64,000 bases of DNA from Phascolarctos cinereus (GCF_002099425.1 NW_018343979.1:855501-919500); one strand, 5' to 3'. Positions 42,126 to 53,754 are shown, numbered from the stretch's first letter. Notes: generated by a model from the letters alone, not told the origin. A program made the numbers and translations.

Positions 42126-42683
42126 TCAGGAAGAAAAGAAAATGAAATACACTTTTCTCCTTATTACGCAGAGGGGCCTACTAGGTTAGAATATTATATA
42201 TATTGTCAAATGTGGTCAGCATTACCAAATATTTTTGCCTAATTGTTTTTATTTTTTACAAGGGAGAGTTAAATCTGATCAATTTGAAATGAGGAGGAGA
42301 GTTTCCCCCCCTAAAAAAAAAAAAGATTCTGATTCATGGACAAAGGCACCAATGAAATATTTAAGAGCGAAGGAGAAAAGGAAAGTGAGAAAGTGAGAAA
42401 TGGGTACTTTTATGTTCCCAACCAGTTGCATTTACTTTGAAACCTATTCTTTCATAAAGGTTTTATTTCACCTAGCTTCATTAACTCATTCACTTTTTAA
42501 ATTTCATATACTGTATAATCTTACAAGAATAAACAAACTCTATTTGTTGAGGAAACATAGAGGAAGGCAAAATAAATTAGTCTAACCTTCTACACTTGAT
42601 GAAGGGCTTCTATTGATCAGACCATGACATGCAGCTGAACACAGCCTGTCAAATGACCCCTATACATACATACATACATACAG

Positions 42684-42739
<56 letters not shown>

Positions 42740-43234
42740 TTCTTGTACAGGTGCTACAGATAGGGGTGCTTGGAGAGAGATCAGATCAGATTTCACATGG
42801 GAAATTAGGCAATGTTTTCAAATTGCTCCAAATGCTTGCTGCCACAAAAATACCTCACTTTAATACCAATACTCCCTCAGTGACTCTCTCTGACTATAAA
42901 TCATGGAACATCATGATCTTAAAAGAATCAGAGTGACAAATAATCCAAAGAGCATGACAAAAGTTCTATCATGGGGCTCAGTAAATTGTACTTGATTACT
43001 ATAGACTGCTAGTATAAAAAGAAAATCACCTTGAAAAGCATATATGACTAGAAAAAGAGACGGACCAGCAAGAATAATAGCCCATAGGCTTAGAAATTAT
43101 ATTGATATCCTCCAGATATTCAGAGAAGAAGAAAAGTGGTGAGTTAGACACTTTCTGGAGCATTTATGAGAAAGCTTAGACAAGAATAACATGGGCTTAG
43201 GCTGAGATGAAGGGTGGGACGGATTCATGGGTGG
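42126..43234. other. No gene recognised; compound microsatellite inside
   Basis: No gene or interspersed repeat recognised besides the tract at 42660-42741. Confidence 0.4.
42660..42741 (+). repeat. Compound (TACA)n(CA)n(TA)n microsatellite
   Basis: 'catacatacatacatacata', then about 20 ca units, then 'tatatatatata'. Confidence 0.96.
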
Positions 43235-43480
43235 AAACAATCCCCACAGATAAAAACTATTGTTCTAACAAAATACTTTGCCTTGACCTCTCTTTTGTAT
43301 TCATCACAGTCTGTCATGTATCATAATTATTTAGGTACATGTTTTGTCTCCCTCTATTATTTCATAAGCTCCTTGGCAGCAAGGACAATTATATTTTTAT
43401 TCATCTTTTCAGCCCTAATCCCTAAGACATTGTCTTGTACATAGAAGGTATTTAATATATATTTTAATTGAATTTAACTG
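43235..43480 (+). mobile_element. L2 LINE 3' end, sense
   Basis: 'tttgtctccctctattatt', 'cataagctccttggcagca', 'ccctaagacattgtcttgt' and 'acatagaaggtatttaata'. Confidence 0.65.
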
Positions 43481-43604
43481 AATTTATTGAAGAGTGGCCT
43501 ACAAACACCAACTCAACTCAAAATGTACTTAAAGTATGGAACTATACAGAGTGGGATAAAAGTTTTATACAGGTTGCTTCCTAAGCACATATTCCCTTCT
43601 GTAG

Positions 43605-43903
43605 CCCTGGTAGGAGGGAAGGAAAGAAGGAAGGAAACAAGCATTTATTAAATGCCTACTATGTGCCTACTTAGTATCTACTACTTAGCTATCCATATAG
43701 CTGAGCTTTCTATAAGTATTATCTCATTTGATCCTCATAACAATCCTGGGAGGTAGATGTTAAGGATTATCCCCACTTTACAACTGCGGAAACTGAAGCA
43801 AACAGAAAGTAAGTTGTCTAGAGACATATAGCTATTAGGTGCCTGAGGCCAGATTTGAACTCCAGGCCTAGTGCTCTATTCACTCCACCACCTAGCAGCC
43901 TAG
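43605..43903 (+). mobile_element. Full-length CORE-SINE with L2-like start
   Basis: A (ggaa)n-like lead-in, then 'aagcatttattaaatgcct', 'tattatctcatttgatcct', 'aatcctgggaggtagatgt', 'gcggaaactgaagcaaaca', 'gaggccagatttgaactcc', 'tagtgctctattcactcca' and 'ccacctagcagcc'. The 77-codon minus frame nearby is a by-product. Confidence 0.8.
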
Positions 43904-44894
43904 TAATAAAATTGAAGTCTGTCTCCTCCCAATGCCACTTTCCAGGGCATGGGACTACAGACTCCAGAATAGAGGTACTAGCAGTGCTTATAGCTCCCAT
44001 GATCTGAGACAAGTTGCTTAGTAGTGTAGAAACAAAGAGAAGAAAAGGCAAAGGAGAGAGAAGAGAACTTCAGGGAGTCATAAGAAGAAGAAAATGAAGT
44101 CAGGTCTTTACATGTTCTGAACTGTTGAAGAATAATTTGGTCAAACTTATAGGGTAATATTCATTATTAGTTATGATGTCTAATACATCTCATAATTTTA
44201 TAATAACACCCTACAGGTTTTTAGTGTGAGTGAATGGTAAATAAATTGTTCCCAGTGTGTTCTGATTAAAAATATAATTGGAAATAAATTGGAAAAAAGC
44301 TTTAATGTTCTTTGAAAGCATTTTTATTAATTCAAATTTTTGTCTTATACTTGAGGTCAAGTATCTTATATACTTGGTAGCATTCATTCAATATAGTCTC
44401 TTTGAATATGAATGAATGAAACAATAAAGCAAGAAAATACTTTCCTACAGACTTTGGTAGTTTTTTTTCTTTCTTTTTTTGTGAAAAAGCTGAACATTTA
44501 TCTTTTAGGAATTTTAAACTAGTGCAATGATAAATGTTTGCATCTCATTACCTTTTATCTTAAGCTGGTAGTGTATTGAGTTACCCAGTATACTACCTTA
44601 ACACAATTAAGAAGCATTTGAAAAGAAATGATAGAAAAGTTAAGTTCTTAAATACCCAACTCTAATCTTACTGACAAGTATGTAATACAAGAACCTTTTC
44701 CAAATCTTCTTTCTGGCTTTTTCACTATTTTCTTTCTTTTTAATGTAGCTTTCTGTAGAATATAGTAAATTAGGAAACTAAGATAGAGATCTAAGCAAAA
44801 CAAAAACAATCCCCAAGAAGCTTTTTCTCTCCTGTACTGGTAGCTTATGTAAGCTTTGCCCAGTGACATACAGAGCAAAAGTACCCTCTATGAA
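43904..44894. other. Sequence without recognised features
   Basis: No recognisable repeat or coding region; the 76-codon minus frame at 44648-44878 has no domain. Confidence 0.4.
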
Positions 44895-45345
44895 TAGAGC
44901 AGTGAATTGGTCCAATCATTATGGAAAACAATTCAGAAATCTACCCCAAATATCATCAAACTGTGCCACAGCTTTTGACCCAATGATACTGGCATATTTT
45001 TCCCATCTCCTGGAGTAGTCAAAGGCAGAAAGAAAGGAACTATATGTGAAAAGAATATTTGTTGCAAAAATTTTCTGTAACAAATAACTAGCTACAAAGT
45101 GGATAATCATCAGTTTGAAAGTGGCTGAATAAATTATGATAAAATTATTTAAAGGACTATTATGATACCATAAGATATGGGGAGGGGAGAAGGATACAGA
45201 GAAACCTAGAAAGGCCTCCATAAACTGATGTAAAATGAAATAAGTAGGACCAAGGACACAATTCATATTACTACGATCTTAAAAAAAAAACAAACAACTT
45301 TGAAAGGCTAAAGCCCCTTAATCAACACAATGACTCTAATGATCC
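44895..45345 (+). mobile_element. L1 LINE, 3' end of ORF2 region
   Basis: 'ggtccaatcattatggaaa', 'acaattcagaaatctaccc', 'gcttttgacccaatgatac', 'aactgatgtaaaatgaaat' and 'aagtaggaccaaggacaca' reproduce the L1 ORF2 end in order. 5' truncated and decayed. The 115-codon minus frame 44919-45266 is antisense to it. Confidence 0.7.
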
Positions 45346-45349
45346 CTCC

Positions 45350-45535
45350 ATTTTTTCTTCCCCTCTTAGAATCTCCATTTATCTTCTATTTACATTTTTA
45401 TTTACATGGTCTTTCCAATGTGAAAATTTGACCTTCTTTGAGAGTGGGACTGTTTTTACCTTGCTTTGTATTCCAAACACTTCACACAATTCTTAACACA
45501 TATTATTTACATAAGTAAATGTTTGTTAAATGATA
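45350..45535 (+). mobile_element. L2 LINE 3' end, sense
   Basis: 'gaccttctttgagagtggg', 'ttaccttgctttgtattcc', 'aacacttcacacaattctt' and a degenerate terminus 'aagtaaatgtttgtt'. Confidence 0.6.
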
Positions 45536-45737
45536 ATGGCCAATCATCATTTCAGAAGAGGGGAGACATATATTTACATTTGGAGGAAGAGGAACTCATG
45601 GAGGGACTTCTTTCTACCACCTTCTTCCAGAGTGATCCTTTTTAATACACATTTTTTTAGTGTGTTGCTTTGAATCTGTGGTCATTTGGGGAGCACTGAA
45701 GGTATATAGTAGAGAAAAGGGAGAGAGAATTTACCTT

Positions 45738-45961
45738 TATTGTTGTTGTTGAGTTATTCAGTCATGTCCTTACTCTTGTACACCTGCCCTTCTATCCTCC
45801 ACTATCACTCAAAGCCTGTCCAAGTTCATGTTCATTGTTTCCATGATACTATCTACCTGTCTCATCCTCGACCATTTCTTTTTTCTTTTGTTTCAATCTT
45901 TCCCAACATCAGGGTCCTTTCCAATGAATCCTGTCTGCTCATTATGGGGCCAAAGTATTTA
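45738..45961 (-). mobile_element. RTE/BovB LINE 3' end
   Basis: Plus-strand reading: 'gttattcagtcatgtcctt', 'ctatcctccactatcactc', 'ttcaatctttcccaacatc', 'agggtcctttccaatgaat' and 'ggggccaaagtattt'. These are the reverse complement of the BovB-type RTE end, upstream of what the MAR1-type SINEs carry, so this is LINE and not SINE sequence. Confidence 0.8.
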
Positions 45962-46264
45962 AACTAGAATCACCATATAGATTTTCTCAGTTCTTGATTA
46001 TTTTTTAAAAAACTTTCTAAAAATCCTTAGGGAAATACAGGCAGAAAAACAATGAGTCCTCCCTCCCAAGTTCCAGCTTCTACCCCATTTTAAGCTGACT
46101 AAAACTAACAGACTAAAGTGATAAAGACCAGTGTCAGTGTTATATATGTGAAGCTGCATTCACCCTTATATACATATACAGATGCACCTATGCAAACCTA
46201 TCCTTATAAGCATTATTACAAATAGAGCATATTATGCACCATTACACATGAATATTATTGTTAT

Positions 46265-46370
46265 TCTCAAGAGAAACCAAGTATCATGAAGGCAGAAATT
46301 GTTTTGCTTTTATCTTTTGTATCTCCAGCACTTAGCACTATACCAAGTGCACAAAAAATAGAATGATCTG
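46265..46370 (+). mobile_element. L2 LINE 3' end, sense
   Basis: 'aaggcagaaattgttttgc', 'tttgtatctccagcactta' and 'gcactataccaagtgcaca'. Confidence 0.65.
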
Positions 46371-49098
46371 AGTGTTGGTGTTTCCCTGCTCTACCACCTG
46401 GGCTTCAGGATCTCCTCCTGGTTGACAGTTGGAGGCTATAGGATTCTGACAGCTTACCTGGTATTGGGTGGAATCGACAAAGCTGGGACTTTAGGAAGAC
46501 TCTAGGTTGCTTTCTTCATCTCCTTTCAGATGAATGCTGCAGGGTGCTTATCCGCCTGGGGCCCTTTGTAATGCTGCTTCCCTTATTTTTGCTGAGGCAC
46601 TGGGAGACCCGTTTGCTGGGCTGCTGCACTACTGTTCCCCATATTTCTTCTAGTTCAGCTGTTCCAGGTTTTTTTTTTTCCCTAGGGTGATATTTTCTGG
46701 GTTTTCAAAGGTTGATAGGGGAGGGTGAGAGTGACTTCCTTTTTATAGCAACACCTGGACTTCCAAGTGCCTCAGTGAGGGTGGGGGGAACCGGTGGAAA
46801 CCAGCTCAGAAAACCACCAGGTGCCACAGCACTCTCCCTCAAAGGAATCTCCCAGTGTATTAGCAGATAGGAGGGAGGCAGATTTGCAAGGGGCCCCAGG
46901 CAGATAAACACCCTGCAGCACCCATCTCAAAGGAGCTGAAGAAAGCTAAGGGGAAAGGAAAAGCAGGCAACCTAGAATTACCTGAAAGTTCCAGGTTTGC
47001 TGACTTCAGCCCAACACAAGGTAAACTGCCAAAACCCTACAGCCTCCAATTGTCAACATAAGAGGCCCCAGCACACAAAGCCAGTGACCAAGACCTAGGC
47101 TTCCAACATAAGAAGCTTGGGTCAGTGCCCTCTGTTCCCCAGCAGGAGAGCTCAATCTCTTTAAAGGCCAGGAAATAAAGAAGCACCATGAGTAAAAAGA
47201 AACATACCATAGATTCATATTATGAGAAGAGTGAAGATCAAGACAGAAATTCTGAAGAGGACACCATTGTCAACAAACCCACATCTGCAACATCAAAAGG
47301 GAATATTAAATGGTCTGAAGCCCAAAAATCCTTCTTAGAAGAGCTCAAGAAGGATTTTAAAAGTCTAATGAGAGAGGTAAAAGAGTACTTAAAAAATACA
47401 ATTGGCCAATTGGAAAAAAAGTACGCTGAAGAAAACAAGTACCTAAAAACACGATTGGCAAACTGGAAAAAAGTACACTGAAGAAAACAAATCCCTTAAA
47501 AATACAACTGGCCAATTGAAGAAGGAAGTACAAAAACTAACAGAAGAAAACAATCTGTTAAAAACTAGAATTGGACAAATGGAAACTAATGTCTCTATGA
47601 GAGAGCAAGACTCAGTCAAACAGAAACAAAAAATGAAAAAATAGATGAAAACAAAAATACCTCATCAGTAAAACAAACTCTAAAATCAAAAGACAATTTA
47701 AAAATCATTGGACCACCTGAAAATCATGATGAAAAAAAGAGCCTGGACAGTATCTTTCAGGAAATCATAAAGAAAAACTGCCCAGAAGTCCTACAACCAG
47801 AAGGTAAAATAATCATAGAAAGAATACACTGCTCACCTCCTGAAAGAGATCCCAAATTGACAATGCCAAGGAATATAATAGCAAAATTCCAAAATTACCA
47901 GATGAAAGAGAAGGTGCTGCAAGCAGCCAGAAAGAAACAATTTAAATATCATGGAACCCAGTCAGGATTACACAGGACCTTGCAGCTTCTACATTAAAAG
48001 ACATAGGACGTGGAAAATGATATTCCCTAAGGCAAAGAGCTTGGATTGCAGCCAAGGATCAACTGCCCTGCAAAAACGAGTATGATTTTTCAAGGGAGGA
48101 GATGGATATTCAACAAACCTTCCTCATAAAAAGACCAGAGCTCAACAAAAAATTTAATCTTCAAGTACAAGATTCAAGAAAGACATAAAAAGGTAAATGG
48201 GACAGAAAGATACAAAATGTTGTTAATAAGGGCAGACTGTTTATATCCCTACAATGGAAGATGACACTTGCAACTCTTCAGAACTGTATTTTTATTACAC
48301 CATGTTAAAGGAGTATACATAAAGGGGCTGGATATTAGTTGACTTTGATGTAATGATAAAAAAAAATCTAATCAAGTGGGTTAAATGGATCCAAGTAAGT
48401 GGATTAGTCTGATCTTAGAAAATGTACTGAGAAAGGAGGAGGCAGACAAGGGTAAATTACATTACAGGAAAAGACAGAAAATCCTATTACAGCAGAGGGA
48501 AAGAAGGGAGGGGGGTGAGCATTGTTTGAACCTTATTCTCATCAGATTTGTCTCAAGAAGGGAATAACAATCAGTTAGGTATAGAAATCTAACTTGCCTC
48601 TATAGGCATTAGGAGAGAAAAGAGCAAAGAAAAGGGAGGGGGGATATAAGGGAGGGAAGAAGCAGTAAGGACAAAGGGGAAGAAAAGGGTAAGTGATAAT
48701 AGAAGGGAGGAGAGAAAGAAGGAGCTGTGGTCAAAAGCAAAACACTAGTGAGGGGAAGGAAAGGAGAAGGGAGAAAGAAAAGCATAAACGGGGAGGGGGA
48801 AAATGGAGAAAAAGACACAGACAGTAATCATAACTGTGAAAGTTGAATCACTATCTTTTTTTCCTCTTCTGTTGAGTTTTGTTTCCTATTTCTGATGGTT
48901 CCTCCTATTGGTTTTAATTTTTACTTACAACTTCACTGGTGTGAAAATATTTTTAATAGGAATGTAAATGTATAGCCTATATCAGATTGTGTACCATCTT
49001 GGGGAGGGTTGTGGGGAGGAAGGGAGAGAAAAATTTTAAACTCAAAAGCATATGGAAGTGATTATTGATAAATCAAAATAAATTAATAAAATTTAAAA
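46371..49098 (+). mobile_element. HAL1-type 'half-L1' LINE, second copy
   Basis: Leader sequence to 47187, then an ATG frame (47188-47481, 97 codons) starting MSKKKHTIDSYYEKSEDQ with a Lys/Glu-rich coiled coil (IGQLEKKYAEENKYLKTRL), as in L1 ORF1p. The frame breaks after 47481. Coiled-coil coding continues (KKEVQKLTEEN), then an RRM/CTD-like part at about 47690-47990 (LKIIGPPENHDEKK, IIAKFQNYQMKEKVLQAARK). A C-terminal extension (KRPELNKKFNLQVQDSR, about 48135-48185) is also present in the copy at 26396. The 3' UTR then runs directly to the A-rich end; no ORF2. The 5' part holds a large inverted duplication. Confidence 0.75.
46421..47057. repeat. Imperfect inverted duplication, arms about 150-170 bases
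   Basis: 46421-46567 is similar to the reverse complement of 46888-47057. Shared words: 'ttggaggct', 'aggttgc', 'tttcttca', 'gctgcagggtg', 'gcctggggccc'. The right arm has about 22 extra bases. The spacer is 320 bases. It lies head to head in the HAL1-type 5' region. Confidence 0.8.
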
Positions 49099-49129
49099 AA
49101 TCTAAACGAAAAAAGAAAAGAATTCATAC

Positions 49130-49178
49130 TTCCCACACCCAAGGACTTAAGCTCATATTTCACTGAGAAGATTGAAGC
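49130..49178 (+). mobile_element. Tiny L2 coding fragment
   Basis: 'cttaagctcatatttcact' and 'gagaagattgaagccataa' match the same L2 ORF segment that begins the copy at 38822. Confidence 0.45.
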
Positions 49179-49184
49179 CATAAG

Positions 49185-49775
49185 ATAAATGGCCAAAACA
49201 CAAAAGTTAGACAAGTTTCAAAAGAAAAGGATATGAAATAGTACTTCAAGATACTACTGATAAGATAAATGGCAATTAAATTAACTAAAGTTTTACATTC
49301 ATTGCACTGGCAAAGATGATAAAGGGCAAAAATGATAAATATTTAAGGTCAAGTTGGAAGAAAGGAATTGTTGGTGGGCCTAGAGAGTTCTGGAAAACAA
49401 TTTGGAATTATACTTTTTAAAATAACTAAACAGCATTTTTTTTTGTAGTAGCAAAGAATGGAAGGAAAGTGGGTATCCACTGAGTAAGGAATTGTTGAAT
49501 GAGTTGTGGTAAATAATGTAATACTCCTTAAGAAATGAAAAATGCAAATAATTCAGGGAAACTTTGAAAGATGTGTATGAACTGAAATAAGCAGAAATAA
49601 TGGTCATATCATGAAAATTAAAATAACATTGAAAGACTCCAGAATTCTGACTAATGAAGGGACATTGATTCTTTCAGAGAACAGTTGGTGAAGCATACCT
49701 CACACTTCTCAGGAGACACCAGACTATGGGTGAAGAATAAAGTATACATTTTCAGATGTGAGGGGGGAAAATAAA
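49185..49775 (+). mobile_element. L1 LINE, 3' end of ORF2 region
   Basis: 'cttcaagatactactgata', 'aattgttggtgggcctaga', 'aaacaatttggaattatac', 'gagttgtggtaaataatgt' and 'gatgtgtatgaactgaaat' in L1 order. Many stops, 5' truncated. Confidence 0.65.
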
Positions 49776-49777
49776 AT

Positions 49778-49885
49778 GATCTGCCTTGGGAAGTGATGGG
49801 TTCCTTCTAACTAGATGTCTTCAAGGAGGAGACTGTATGAACATTGATGGGCATATTATAGAGGATTTAAGGGCTGGAATTCCCC
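49778..49885 (+). mobile_element. CR1/L3 LINE 3' fragment
   Basis: 'ctgccttgggaagtgatgg', 'ctagatgtcttcaaggagg', 'agactgtatgaacattgat' and 'atattatagaggatttaag' match the CR1/L3 3' UTR. Confidence 0.6.
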
Positions 49886-51964
49886 TGGCCTGGGAATTCT
49901 GTACCTCTCCCATATCCTAGGGTGTTCTTTTCATACCAAAGGAAAAGGTCAAGGAGCTCAAGAATGATTATAGATAATAGTTTAATCAATCATTATGAAT
50001 ACTTACAAATAGGGGCAATCTTTAGTGTGGAGTAGCAGCCAGATAGTTTTATTGGTCCCTGCTAAAGAACCCCAAAATTACCACGGTAATTATAAAAAAC
50101 AAACAAAGGCAGGAGGAGCTAGAGAGTGCACCACCACTGATTGGTGGATATCTTTGATTTTCTGCTAAGTAATGAGCTTGGGAGTTAAGCCAATGTTATT
50201 CTCAAACCTTAGTTTATGTATTGATCATGTCCCAGTCACAATAGTCTTTTTTTGGTTTTCATAGGTCACAGTATCTTAAGTTTTGACTCAGTGTCTATGT
50301 TAAATCATTTTGTATCTAAGTTACAATCTGTAAACAAGTCACCATGTTTGGGACCAAGCTTTTATGGCTTTTCACTTATTACTATATTTCAGGACTCTTC
50401 CCCAATTTGAACCTTACAGAGGAGATTCTTGTTCAGATACAAAATGAAGTGTGACTTCTTAGTTGCTTTCCAAATTTGAAATTATATGATTCCAAAAGAA
50501 AAGTCCAAAAACTATTTTGTAATTCGTTAGCTATAGGAATACTTTTGGCTTATTTTTTAAGACAGAAAAGGGATTCTCCTAAAACTTCAATATTTTAATA
50601 TTGGTTGTGAGAGGACGTTGTGCAATCAATTTCCTATTTTCTATTTACTCTGAAAGTCTGGCATTAAAGAAAAACAAACAAACCCTCTCCAACCCCCTTC
50701 AATTATTGGGTCAGGCCTACTGATTCATATGAAGTCTAGTTGTTTAGCAAAACTGGCTCTTAGGTGTGTTTCATGAGGAAGATAATGGTTGGAGTGCTGG
50801 AGGGGAGAACACGAGATGCGTCTACTAGTAAATTTCAAAATGATTGATTTGGCCAATGCATGAAACAAATTCCCAGTTTTTAGGAAGAATAATTTCATAC
50901 TAGTTAGAATTACCTGATATTCTTATTGATATTAGGCTGAGAAGTATAAAAAATATTTGAAATAGAAATGTAAGTTTAATTTATTAAAGCTGTTTCTTGG
51001 TCATTTTTCTGAGGAGGGCAAATGTTTCAAAAACCCAAGTTTATGCAGTGTCCATGCTTAATAGCCATGTTAAAGGTTTTTAAACAAATGTATATGCTTT
51101 GTAAGACAAGTTTCAGAAATGTGGGCTTTCATTTGGAATTTATGATTTTCATTAAAACCTCTATTCCACTCTCACTATGAAAGATAATATCTTTTGGGTG
51201 TAATGTTCTTTTTTTCTTTCATTGAAAAGCTATCTAGCCCATACTTTGCCATTGATTATTAGAAAAATTGAAAGTATTGTAGCAATTTTTTTTTCCTGAG
51301 GAGAATTATCCCTTTTATTCTACATAATGGAGACAAAATAGGAAATCAAGTGTATGCTATAAATAGAGTTCAAGTACCTATAGAACATGGAGTTTAAAAG
51401 GCAAGAGGACTGAAAGAACTTAGCTCCTAAATGATCCAGCCTGGGTATCTACCTGCCCTGACTAAGAATGGGAGAGGAAGGAAGCAAAAATTGGATTTGG
51501 TATTGTTTTGCTTACTGGATTTTGTGTTGGAGCACCTAAGTTTAAATCTGGAGATCATGGCTTCCCTTCCTGTGGGAGATGACCCAACAAGCTTTGGAAC
51601 TCCATACTGAGGTTGAACTGTCCTGATAAGTGAGCAAGTAAGTACAAACTCACCTCAATCACTATTTCTAACAAAGCACAGATAATGCTTCATGTCACAT
51701 CCAGATGTTCCATCAGCAAGCCAGTAATCAGGCATATTGCCATCTGCTTTGACACTTACGTATACCACCTTCTCTACTCCCCTAACCCTTACCCCTGCCA
51801 AGTTTACACCCCTTGATCTGGGTGCCATAGGCAAGTCAATACAACCATTGCTTCTGGAAAGAGTGAGCCAATTAACTGGTTAATGGCTCCATTCACAGTT
51901 CCTGTTACTCTTCAAACCAAAACTTGTTTTTTGACCACAAGTTCTCAATATGTATTTTCTCCCT
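49886..51964. other. Low-repeat sequence; holds one arm of a 68-base inverted repeat
   Basis: About 2 kb in which I recognise no interspersed repeat or exon. The inverted-repeat arm at 51283-51350 is annotated separately. Confidence 0.4.
51283..51350 (+). repeat. Inverted repeat, left arm (68 bases)
   Basis: Matches the reverse complement of 52579-52646 at 67 of 68 positions (a single c/t change in a pyrimidine run). The sequence is not simple apart from a 9-base T run at its outer edge. Similarity stops sharply on both sides. Confidence 0.97.
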
Positions 51965-52080
51965 CTCTTAGCACCTACCTCACAGGGTTGTTTTTAAGTA
52001 TCAAATTAGACAATAAATTTTAAGAGCTCCGCAAACTTCAAAGTGATATACAAATGTTAGCTGTTACTAGAATATATGAA
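51965..52080 (+). mobile_element. MIR 3' part
   Basis: 'cctacctcacagggttgtt', 'aagtgatatacaaatgtta' and 'gctgttactagaat'. Confidence 0.65.
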
Positions 52081-52082
52081 GC

Positions 52083-52175
52083 AGGTATAGTCTTACTTTT
52101 GTATTTTTATTCCTAGTACCTCGGACAGTGCTTGTCAGATAAGCATTTACTAAGCACTAATTCATTCATTCCTCT
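52083..52175 (+). mobile_element. L2 LINE 3' terminus, sense
   Basis: 'ttgtatttttattcctagt', 'acctcggacagtgcttgtc', then 'agcatttactaagcac' and 'attcattcattcc'. Confidence 0.6.
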
Positions 52176-52177
52176 GA

Positions 52178-52305
52178 ATTCTGCTGCTTTCTTTCTTGTG
52201 ACCCTAGGGAAGTTACATCTATCTGGGTCTTAGTTTTGGTCTAGTTTAAAATGAGGTTTGGTCTTGATGACTTCTAGGATCTTAGTTTTAAATTCTATGA
52301 TATTA
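52178..52305 (+). mobile_element. MIR/THER-type SINE
   Basis: 'tgtgaccctagggaagtta', 'gggtcttagttttggtcta', 'ttgatgacttctaggatct' and 'aaattctatga'. Confidence 0.6.
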
Positions 52306-52535
52306 TTATTTTACCCTTAGCTAACAGTGAAACGTTTAATCATGAAATAGCATTAACGCTATTTAGCCATCACAGCTGATACAGAAGGATATATTTCAGA
52401 TCTATTGGGTTTACCTATTATTCAGGAACAGTTTGAATAGGAAAACATAAGCATCCTTTTATAAAAATAAACCTCTGAGACCCACAGAGAGAATGCTAAT
52501 ACTTTTCCATGTGATCAGGAGAAATTCCATGAGTC

Positions 52536-52580
52536 AAATGATAGAGAATCCTATAGTTCAACGAAATGATAGGGAATCCT
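52536..52580 (+). repeat. Direct repeat of a 17-base unit beside the inverted-repeat arm
   Basis: aaatgatagagaatcct (52536-52552) and aaatgatagggaatcct (52564-52580) differ at one base. The second copy overlaps the start of the inverted-repeat arm by two bases. Confidence 0.93.
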
Positions 52581-52646
52581 TGATTTCCTATTTTGTCTCC
52601 ATTATGTAGAATAAAAAGGATAATTCTCCTCAGGAAAAAAAAATTG
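52579..52646 (-). repeat. Inverted repeat, right arm (68 bases)
   Basis: Partner of 51283-51350, separated by 1,228 bases. See findings. Confidence 0.97.
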
Positions 52647-53394
52647 TCACAAGACATTTTACTAGCCCAGGATCTGTGTTTTACAAAATACTTTGGCTAA
52701 GACCTGAAGCTACCTCAGTTAATCACCATCTCTGGGACAGGAGCTCCTCCAAGCATGTTGTAAATACTTTCTGTAGTGAACTGTTTCCTTGCTTTACAGT
52801 GAAAATGTCCATGTTGATACCCAATGATGCTATGACCAGTTTTTATGGCCTCATAAAGCTGAACTAACTATGTGCTGGTGGTGCTGCTGATTGAGGCTTG
52901 CTTTAATGCTGTTTATAGTAGTACTAATTCTGCTCAGGACCCACACATTGGCAAGCAGGTTAGTATTGTAAACTCACTCATTAATTGAACAGATAAAACT
53001 GATTTCTGATCCATGGACTGGAGCCCAATTTTAATTATCCACTGGCTCAAAGACTCAAGCTGGTGTCATTTCTGTGCAGGGTTTATTCTATTGCTGACAT
53101 TGTCTTATTCATATGATAGGTTTTGAATTGTGAGTGAGAGGATTGACCCACTAGCTTTTATTGAAGTGCTTCATAAAATGAAGAAAAATGCTTGGCTAAT
53201 GGGATGGTAATTGGCTAATTATGAAATGATTTATTTTTTCACTGACCAACTTAGAGGAGATGTTATGTAATCAAATAGGGGGAAATGGTTGTGTGGTATT
53301 TATGCATATGATAGCCAGTTCATTGCTTTTATAATCTCTGTATCATTCAATATTGTATATGCTCAGGCCTTAAATTATTTTTTTCAAAATCACC

Positions 53395-53690
53395 ACACTC
53401 TATTCTTCTTCATCCCCACACTCCAGTCAAACTGGACTCATTATCCAAATTATTTACTTTTCCTTTGTGCTTCCATGTTTTTGATCAGTTGTTTCCTCCA
53501 TCTTCAATTAATTTCCTCCACTTTTACCCATTGAAGCAAAAACTATCCTTTAGAATACAGATCAAATGTAGTTTCTTCCATGAAGATTTCTCTGATTTTT
53601 CCTGCCCCCAAACCAGATTATTTTTTTTTCTCCAAAACCTACTACTCCTTCTGACTTCACTGTCTTAGGCTATTACCACTGACATCAGAT
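53395..53690 (+). mobile_element. L2 LINE 3' UTR, sense
   Basis: 'agtcaaactggactcatta', 'tacagatcaaatgtagttt', 'cttccatgaagatttctct' and 'gatttttcctgcccccaaa'. The frames at 53289-53668 are accidental. Confidence 0.65.
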
Positions 53691-53754
53691 TCAAGAGAAA
53701 AACTTTAGTGTTATGTTCAACTCTATCTCTCTTATCTCATATCTAACAAGTTAC

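Larger units (their letters stand above)
52306..53394. promoter_or_regulatory. Candidate conserved non-coding cluster
   Basis: Low-repeat sequence with several TAAT/ATTA homeodomain-like cores ('ggtaattggctaattatg') and no coding frame. 52860-53240 in particular looks like developmental enhancer DNA. This is a judgement from texture only. The right inverted-repeat arm lies inside. Confidence 0.25.

Noticed and set aside
42660-42741. Possible CRISPR-like or satellite array
   Set aside because: Plain compound microsatellite with no spacers or longer repeat unit.
44919-45266. 115-codon minus-strand frame
   Set aside because: Antisense to an L1 ORF2 remnant.
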